From positions 4,627-68,626 of the forward strand of contig JBDNFI010000001.1 in NCBI GenBank assembly GCA_041689935.1: DNA of 64,000 nucleotides, written 5' to 3'. Below the pieces are notes generated by a model, which was not told where the DNA came from, made no database searches, and was given only the letters and a program-made list of their open reading frames with translations. The stretch's first letter is position 1; each line of letters begins with the position of its first letter. The position numbers and the translations under genes were made by a program. Below are positions 59,443 through 64,000 of this stretch, piece after piece. The DNA is from CAXBDP01 sp041689935. Lineage in GTDB: Bacteria; Bacteroidota; Bacteroidia; Cytophagales; Cyclobacteriaceae.

Positions 59443-60399
59443 TTAATTGCGGGAGGAGGGTGCCGTAAACAAATCTGCCTTGTCTAAACGGATGACCGCA
59501 TTTAAAACAAAGGATGCTGCATTGTAATAAAAATCGGGATGAATATTCTCGAAAGTATCCGTTGCTTGGTGGTAATTTACGTGATCCTCCACTCCAAAAT
59601 AGATGAATGGAATGCCTTCTTTATGAAAAGGGCCATGATCGGATGAGTTTGTCCAGTCGTCGGCTCCTTGCTCAGGTCTATCATGCCCAAACTGAATAGT
59701 GAAATTGGCTGGTGTTGGAACTTCTTCTAGCAATGGTTTGATCCATGGGTTATGATATGTACCCGAAGCATAAAGTTGATTTTTATCATTTTGGGAAAGC
59801 ATATCCATATTGATATTGAGTCGAATAAGCCCTTTGCGCAATTGCTCTGGTGGTTTTGAAATGAAGTAAATCGCACCCTTTTTGCCTTGCTCCTCCGCAT
59901 CGAATGCGGCAAACACTATAGTATGCTTCGGTTTGTTTTCTTTGAAATACGCTGCCATGGCTAGCATGGCCGAAACTCCAGAAGCATTATCATCGGCACC
60001 ATTGTAAATATCTTCATTGGCTTCACCTATATGATCATAATGCGCCGATATCACAATAATGTCTTCAATCTCGCCTTGGATGTACCCAATCAGATTTACA
60101 TTGTTATCATAGCGTTCGTTTGCTCTAAATGTATTGAAACTGAAAGGCTGCTCATACCCTTCGTCATAAGATAGAATATGATTATCTCTAAATCTACCAA
60201 TTAAATATTGGCGAGCCTTTTCACCTCCCGCTGTACCGGCTTTGCGACCTTGCATATCGTCTGCTGACAGGATTTCAATATCTTTGAGCAATTGTTCCCG
60301 ATCTATTTTTTGAGCGCTTAGTTTTACAGGCAAAAGCAATAGGCAGCACACGAATAGCATTAAGAAAGAGAATGGAGTATTTCCTTTCAAAGAAGGCAT
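59443..60399 (-). CDS. M28-family zinc peptidase, exported
   Basis: 318 residues from the ATG at 60399 (MPSLKGNTPFSFLMLFVCCL), which opens a signal peptide ending at VKLSA/Q; earlier in-frame starts at 60417 or 60471 add unlikely residues. Zinc ligands of the M28 aminopeptidase fold are visible: His and Asp in ISAHYDHIG, the bridging Asp in YNGADDNASGVSAML, Glu in FAAFDAEEQGKKGA (E-E) and His in SSDHGPFHKEGIPFIYF. It should remove N-terminal residues from peptides outside the cytoplasm. The stop abuts the VOC gene. Confidence 0.88.
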   Translation of the reverse strand: MPSLKGNTPFSFLMLFVCCLLLLPVKLSAQKIDREQLLKDIEILSADDMQGRKAGTAGGEKARQYLIGRFRDNHILSYDEGYEQPFSFNTFRANERYDNNVNLIGYIQGEIEDIIVISAHYDHIGEANEDIYNGADDNASGVSAMLAMAAYFKENKPKHTIVFAAFDAEEQGKKGAIYFISKPPEQLRKGLIRLNINMDMLSQNDKNQLYASGTYHNPWIKPLLEEVPTPANFTIQFGHDRPEQGADDWTNSSDHGPFHKEGIPFIYFGVEDHVNYHQATDTFENIHPDFYYNAASFVLNAVIRLDKADLFTAPSSRN

Positions 60400-60505
60400 A
60401 TTTTGTCTGCTTACCATTGATGAAGATGGTTTGGCAGTATTGATTTTGATAAAATAAAAAGTCGAGCTCATAAAATTAGCGGATTGGTAGCGTTGTTAAC
60501 TTGCT

Positions 60506-61513
60506 GTGGTTACTTTTATATTCAAAGGTAAATATAAATTGGAATTGATATTGGTTAGATTTTTAACGAACATTCTTTTTTTCGGTTGGGCATTATTGCC
60601 GGCAACCAGCATGGCGCAAGCTACAGAGGTAATGCCACAATTGGCTCTATTGAAAAATGGAAATACTTTGCCACCGGAATTGCTTCGGGAGCGTAGCTTG
60701 GTATTGATATCTCCTGAAAGTACTTCTTGGCAAGATTTGGCTAAAGAAGTCCATCCGATTTTTCGAAAAAATAATATCGATGCTGTTGCCTATTACCAAT
60801 TGGAAGAAGTAATGGCAGGGCCGGATGCTCAAAAAGAATTATTGCCGTTGCTCCTTCGAAGACAGTTTGCTAATGTGCTTATCCTATCTCAAAACAATGC
60901 GGGAGGTATGGAATTGACCATTGCACCATTTAGTAAGGGTGCTGAGTTTGTGACTGCGAATGCCGCTTCTTGGCACCTTGTTTTCAACTCTTTTGATGAA
61001 TTGGACGCAGGATTAAAAAGCGCACTTGGCAGTTCCAGTATCGCTTCTACCAATTTCCTTATCCCAGATTTTCCAGCATATTTTAGGGCCGCCAGCATTC
61101 CTAATAACAAGAGATTTGAAGTATATAATCCAGACGTAAAATTAGATAATCTGGCCGTTAGAATGTTCGCAGATGAAGACCCAAATGCCGCAGCAAAAAA
61201 TGCTCGATTAGAAGAAATCGCCAAAACCTACCCGTACAAATACGAATTGGTAAATGCCGCAGTGAGTGAAGATGTCCTTCGCCGAAATGGGTTTCAATGG
61301 ATACTTAGCTACCTAAGAGCGCCTGAAGGTAACTTGAGAGAAATACTTGGGTATAATGAAAATGCCCAACCTGGTGGCTCATTAGTTTACAAATACTATG
61401 TTCGGCAGCTTTATGCGCAAGAAATCTACCTAGGAGATACGTGGGATGCACAAGCAAGCTGGGAGCAAGCCATGCGAGCGTACTTTCAGAATTTGCAAAA
61501 CAAAAAGTTCTAA
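60506..61513 (+). CDS. Exported protein of unknown function
   Basis: Up to 335 residues; the frame opens with a GTG at 60506 and there is no ATG until well inside, so the true start is uncertain (TTG codons near 60539 or 60548 are options). A signal peptide (LVRFLTNILFFGWALLPATSMAQ) precedes the mature protein of about 290 residues. It has an N-terminal Rossmann-like pattern (LVLISPESTSWQDLAKEVHP, ANVLILSQNNAGG) and a conserved C-terminus (GYNENAQPGGSLVYKYYVRQ, LYLGDTWDAQASWEQAMRAY-like). I do not recognise a named family. It converges with YjjX with no intergenic bases. Confidence 0.7.
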   Translation: MVTFIFKGKYKLELILVRFLTNILFFGWALLPATSMAQATEVMPQLALLKNGNTLPPELLRERSLVLISPESTSWQDLAKEVHPIFRKNNIDAVAYYQLEEVMAGPDAQKELLPLLLRRQFANVLILSQNNAGGMELTIAPFSKGAEFVTANAASWHLVFNSFDELDAGLKSALGSSSIASTNFLIPDFPAYFRAASIPNNKRFEVYNPDVKLDNLAVRMFADEDPNAAAKNARLEEIAKTYPYKYELVNAAVSEDVLRRNGFQWILSYLRAPEGNLREILGYNENAQPGGSLVYKYYVRQLYAQEIYLGDTWDAQASWEQAMRAYFQNLQNKKF

Positions 61514-62044
61514 TTAATTAAAAAGATGCGGATTGATAAAAGGGATTAAAGCAAGTGTAATCGCTTGTTCGTAATACTCCGTTCTGTTAAGTAAATCTCT
61601 TGTGAGCATTCCCACTGCACCGCTCTTCATTTTGGTGCCGTCTTTATTGAAAATAATATCGGTTGCCTCACCTAGTTCGTGACCTTTTATTACCAACTCT
61701 ACGATGGCGGGAGGTAGAAAAAACGTAGAAGTTCTCGACTTCCCAGATTTAAATTTACCAATGATTACTACCCAAGCAAATGCTTCCATAGCACCGTCTT
61801 TTTGATCTAAACCACCTTCTATGCCTACCCAAAACTCACCGTCAGGAAAGGATTGTTTGGCGCGTTCAGCTCGCATCACTGCTCCATCGTAGGTTTCTTG
61901 GTCAGTCATCGGTTGCGCAGGTACACCTGAGGCGATATTTACACCTTTTACATCGAACATCACATAAGGAAAACACCTCTCAAATCCAGCCCGAGTACAG
62001 GCTACTTTCACAGGATTTCGGGATGCAACATATATTTTCTTCAT
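61514..62044 (-). CDS. yjjX: Inosine/xanthosine triphosphatase, YjjX type
   Basis: 176 residues. Family blocks: MKKIYVASRNPVKVACTRAG at the start, GVPAQPMTDQETYDGAVMRA, FWVGIEGGLDQKDGAMEAFA and GAVGMLTRDLLNRTEYYEQA. YjjX hydrolyses ITP and XTP to the diphosphates, sanitising the nucleotide pool alongside RdgB (41079). Length is normal. Confidence 0.93.
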   Translation of the reverse strand: MKKIYVASRNPVKVACTRAGFERCFPYVMFDVKGVNIASGVPAQPMTDQETYDGAVMRAERAKQSFPDGEFWVGIEGGLDQKDGAMEAFAWVVIIGKFKSGKSRTSTFFLPPAIVELVIKGHELGEATDIIFNKDGTKMKSGAVGMLTRDLLNRTEYYEQAITLALIPFINPHLFN

Positions 62045-62095
62045 AGGATGTGGGTATAGAAAAAGGAGGAAAGAAAAAATGCTAAGGCCAAATTA

Positions 62096-62800
62096 TTACA
62101 TATTGTGAAAAACAGATTGGACATCATCGTCATCTTCAAACTTTTCGATAAGCTTTTGAATTTCTTCTTCTTGTTGCTCATCCAATTCCACAAAATTGGC
62201 AGGAATTCGTTCAAATCCAGAGCTTAGTACTTCTAGGCCTTTTTCTTCCAAATATTTTTGCAGTGAACCAAAAGCAGTAAAGTCCCCATAAATAGCTATT
62301 TGATCATCATCTTCGAACACTTCCTCCGCACCAAAATCTATCAATTCAAATTCCAATTCTTCCACATCAATCCGATCAGCAGCAATTTTCAAGAAGCACT
62401 TGTGATCGAACATAAAAGCCACCGAGCCACTTGTACCCAGCGATCCATTCGATCTATTGAAATACATTCTGATGTTTGCAACGGTACGATATGGATTATC
62501 AGTAGCTGTTTCGATTAAGAATGCAACACCATGTGGGCCATAGCCTTCGTAAACGATTTCCTCATAGTTAGCCACATCCTTCGCACTCGCTTTATTGATC
62601 GCCCGCTCAACATTTTCTTTGGGCATATTCACTGCCTTGGCATTTTGAATAATGGCTCGAAGTCGCGCGTTTGCTTCGAGATCAGGGCCTCCCTCTTTCA
62701 CGGCAATGACAATATCCTTGCCTATTTTGGTGAATGTTTTGGCCATTTGACCCCAACGCTTCATTTTGCGTGCCTTACGAAATTCGAATGCTCTTCCCAT
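62096..62800 (-). CDS. YebC/PmpR-family regulator or translation factor
   Basis: 234 residues from the ATG at 62800 (MGRAFEFRKARKMKRWGQMA), which gives the family's N-terminus; an ATG at 62881 adds 27 unrelated residues. Further family blocks: KTFTKIGKDIVIAVKEGGPD, AKAVNMPKENVERAINKAS and YEGYGPHGVAFLIETATDNP, and the acidic C-terminus EDDDDVQSVFHNM. YebC-like proteins are described as transcription regulators and, more recently, as factors that relieve ribosome stalling; which applies here is not known. Confidence 0.93.
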   Translation of the reverse strand: MGRAFEFRKARKMKRWGQMAKTFTKIGKDIVIAVKEGGPDLEANARLRAIIQNAKAVNMPKENVERAINKASAKDVANYEEIVYEGYGPHGVAFLIETATDNPYRTVANIRMYFNRSNGSLGTSGSVAFMFDHKCFLKIAADRIDVEELEFELIDFGAEEVFEDDDQIAIYGDFTAFGSLQKYLEEKGLEVLSSGFERIPANFVELDEQQEEEIQKLIEKFEDDDDVQSVFHNM

Positions 62801-62919
62801 AAAAATTGTTTTTTGATAAGCAAAATTAACCTTTTCCTGCTTGTTTGGATAAATTGACTCGAGAAATATATGGCCGATCACAAAAAAGACTGATCAGAAG
62901 CCAGCTAGCAATCGAAGTA

Positions 62920-64000
62920 TTATTGTGGAAGCTCCATGCGAAATACCGAACCTCCTTCTGGACGGTTTTCTTGCCAAACCTCCCCGCCCATTACTCGCAC
63001 ATACTTTCGCACGATAGACAAGCCCAAGCCAGTGGAATGCTCTCCTGCCGTCGGCTTGGTGGACAACTGAGTATATTTTTCAAACAGCTTACCTACTTCC
63101 TCGGGAGGAATCCCTGGCCCATTATCAAAAACTGAAATAGTAAATGCCTTGTTAGTCTTCTGAAGATCTATACCAACTTGAGAGTTTTTAGGAGAAAACT
63201 TGATGGCGTTATTTAATAAATTGTCCATTGCCTGCATTAAAAATTGTGGATCAGATACAATTTTTTCTTCTGGATCAAGATCTGGTACGATGATTTCGAT
63301 ATTTTTTCTTCTGGCAGTCTCTTTATAAGATAAAATCAAATCCTTCATTAAATCGCTAGCATTTACCGGCTTCATGTCTGGTGTCAATATGGCTAAATCT
63401 AAATTGCGAACGTCTAGCACTTTGCGCACCATCAAAATCATATTACCAGTGATACTATCAATACTCTCACAATAAGCATCTAATTTGGCTCTATCGAAAC
63501 CTTCATTTTTTTCGTAATCTATCAAAGTGAGCAAGCCCTTTATATTTGCCAGCTGATTAGCGATATCATGAGCCACAATCTTTAAGAAATAATCCTTTTC
63601 CTTATTCAGCTCAATTAAGGCGTTTCTCTGCTTCTCTATTAGCATCGAACTTAACTGAAGCTCATCATTTAACCTTTTTTTCTGGTTCCTCGACCTGAAA
63701 AGGAAATATACTAACATTGCCAATATGATGACTAATAGACCACCAGCAAAACTTATAATAATTAACCGTTTAATTGAGCTTTTCTGAGTTTCTGATTCAT
63801 CACTTAGAATTTTCAATTCTTCTTGATACTTTTCCAACTCAAACCGGTTTTTCATTTCCTGTAAAGCCTTTTGCTTCTCCGCATTATCCACACTATCCTT
63901 GAGCGCAAAGGCCTTTTCCATATATAAGTAGCCTTGATTGTAATCTCCCAAATTGGAATAGGTATCTGCTAAATTTTTAGCGATTTCTAAATACAATGCA
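62920..64000 (-). CDS. Sensor histidine kinase with TPR N-terminus, partial
   Basis: Open to the right edge, so the N-terminal part is missing. The visible 360 residues contain a last TPR unit (ADTYSNLGDYNQGYLYMEKA), a helical stretch, one membrane helix (LIIISFAGGLLVIILAMLVY), a coiled coil, then HisKA with the phospho-accepting His in KIVAHDIANQLANIKGLL and HATPase_c with the N box NLLNNAIKFSP, G1 FDNGPGIPPEEVG and G2 STGLGLSIVRKYV. This is the common TPR-TM-kinase type of Bacteroidota. No response regulator lies in the window. The signal is unknown. Confidence 0.92.
   Translation of the reverse strand, partial: ALYLEIAKNLADTYSNLGDYNQGYLYMEKAFALKDSVDNAEKQKALQEMKNRFELEKYQEELKILSDESETQKSSIKRLIIISFAGGLLVIILAMLVYFLFRSRNQKKRLNDELQLSSMLIEKQRNALIELNKEKDYFLKIVAHDIANQLANIKGLLTLIDYEKNEGFDRAKLDAYCESIDSITGNMILMVRKVLDVRNLDLAILTPDMKPVNASDLMKDLILSYKETARRKNIEIIVPDLDPEEKIVSDPQFLMQAMDNLLNNAIKFSPKNSQVGIDLQKTNKAFTISVFDNGPGIPPEEVGKLFEKYTQLSTKPTAGEHSTGLGLSIVRKYVRVMGGEVWQENRPEGGSVFRMELPQ

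Larger units (their letters stand above)
1619..61714. repeat. Dispersed octamer GCGGGAGG, 39 copies counted (Chi-like)
   Basis: Exact copies found by eye. Plus strand starts: 1619, 3515, 7922, 10010, 10265, 12336, 13100, 16938, 19855, 20759, 24114, 29183, 30405, 38786, 39380, 41340, 52738, 53544, 55305, 57001, 59449, 60899, 61707. Minus strand (leftmost base): 2601, 5361, 7467, 16156, 20884, 23680, 25357, 30379, 36424, 40996, 46303, 52826, 54340, 55623, 57670, 60224. Thirty-seven are inside genes, in coding (25) and antisense (12) orientation, and two are intergenic. Flanking bases show no wider consensus. At this base composition less than one copy is expected in 64 kb on both strands. Confidence 0.9.

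Noticed and set aside
1619..61714. GCGGGAGG as Shine-Dalgarno sites
   Set aside because: Copies lie inside genes on both strands, not a few bases before start codons, and Bacteroidota rarely use Shine-Dalgarno signals.

Overview
The window is about 64 kb of AT-rich chromosome (roughly 39% GC by eye) from a member of the Bacteroidota, most likely the order Cytophagales. This rests on a fused SecDF, many short-signal lipoproteins (DUF4221-like and BF3164-like beta-propellers, FAS1, FKBP), a PorT-like barrel, TonB receptors with an N-terminal carboxypeptidase-D-like domain, TAnnTTTG-type -7 promoter elements, and the lack of clear Shine-Dalgarno sequences. Gene order is mostly ordinary core genome in short operons, with many convergent pairs separated by hairpin terminators. 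No rRNA, integrase, transposase, phage genes or CRISPR array was found.

Layout. 1-8.4 kb: partial coiled-coil lipoprotein, PorT-like barrel, FAD-linked oxidase, tRNA-Ala, ALDH7 dehydrogenase, DegQ-type protease, an Nramp-like transporter without the canonical metal motif, tRNA-Asn. 8.4-9.4 kb: gene-poor, with a 53-bp tandem repeat. 9.4-30.3 kb: a lipoprotein-type KatG, esterase, cyclophilin, FAS1 lipoprotein, PruA, HAD phosphatase, ArsR regulator, HtpG, exonuclease, nitroreductase, acyltransferase, His-rich lipoprotein plus DUF192, glycosyltransferase, Xaa-Pro peptidase, tail-specific protease, and a DASS/SLC13 transporter broken by an exact 32-bp tandem duplication. 30.3-37.7 kb: hemB and rhlE converge on a 4.7-kb accessory island. 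37.7-49 kb: tRNA-His, ndk, NrnA-like DHH, two FKBP lipoproteins, rdgB, udk, secDF, guaB, TPR protein. 49.4-53.9 kb: a thiamine-type locus (PnuC/PnuT permease, NadR-like kinase, TPP riboswitch, TonB receptor, TPK-like protein). 53.9-64 kb: amidase, prfA, haem-binding lipoprotein, methyltransferase, patatin, VOC protein, M28 peptidase, YjjX, YebC, histidine kinase.

The most notable locus is the hemB-rhlE island. It holds a YefM-YoeB toxin-antitoxin pair and two copies of one architecture: a small exported Cys-containing peptide followed by a beta-propeller lipoprotein. It also holds a second, divergent copy of the 3' end of each flanking core gene (hemB' at 32004, rhlE' ending at 34028), both still in frame with their own stop codons. 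This looks like a donor hemB-rhlE interval nested inside the resident interval, so the site is probably a recombination hotspot for variable peptide/lipoprotein cargo. The propeller gene in the nested segment carries an in-frame TAA.

The most notable genome-scale signal is the octamer GCGGGAGG, counted 39 times by eye on both strands, where less than one copy is expected by chance. It differs from the E. coli Chi octamer at two positions and lies in all reading contexts, so it is a strong candidate Chi-like element. It is absent from the hemB-rhlE island, although two other gaps of similar size exist in core DNA.
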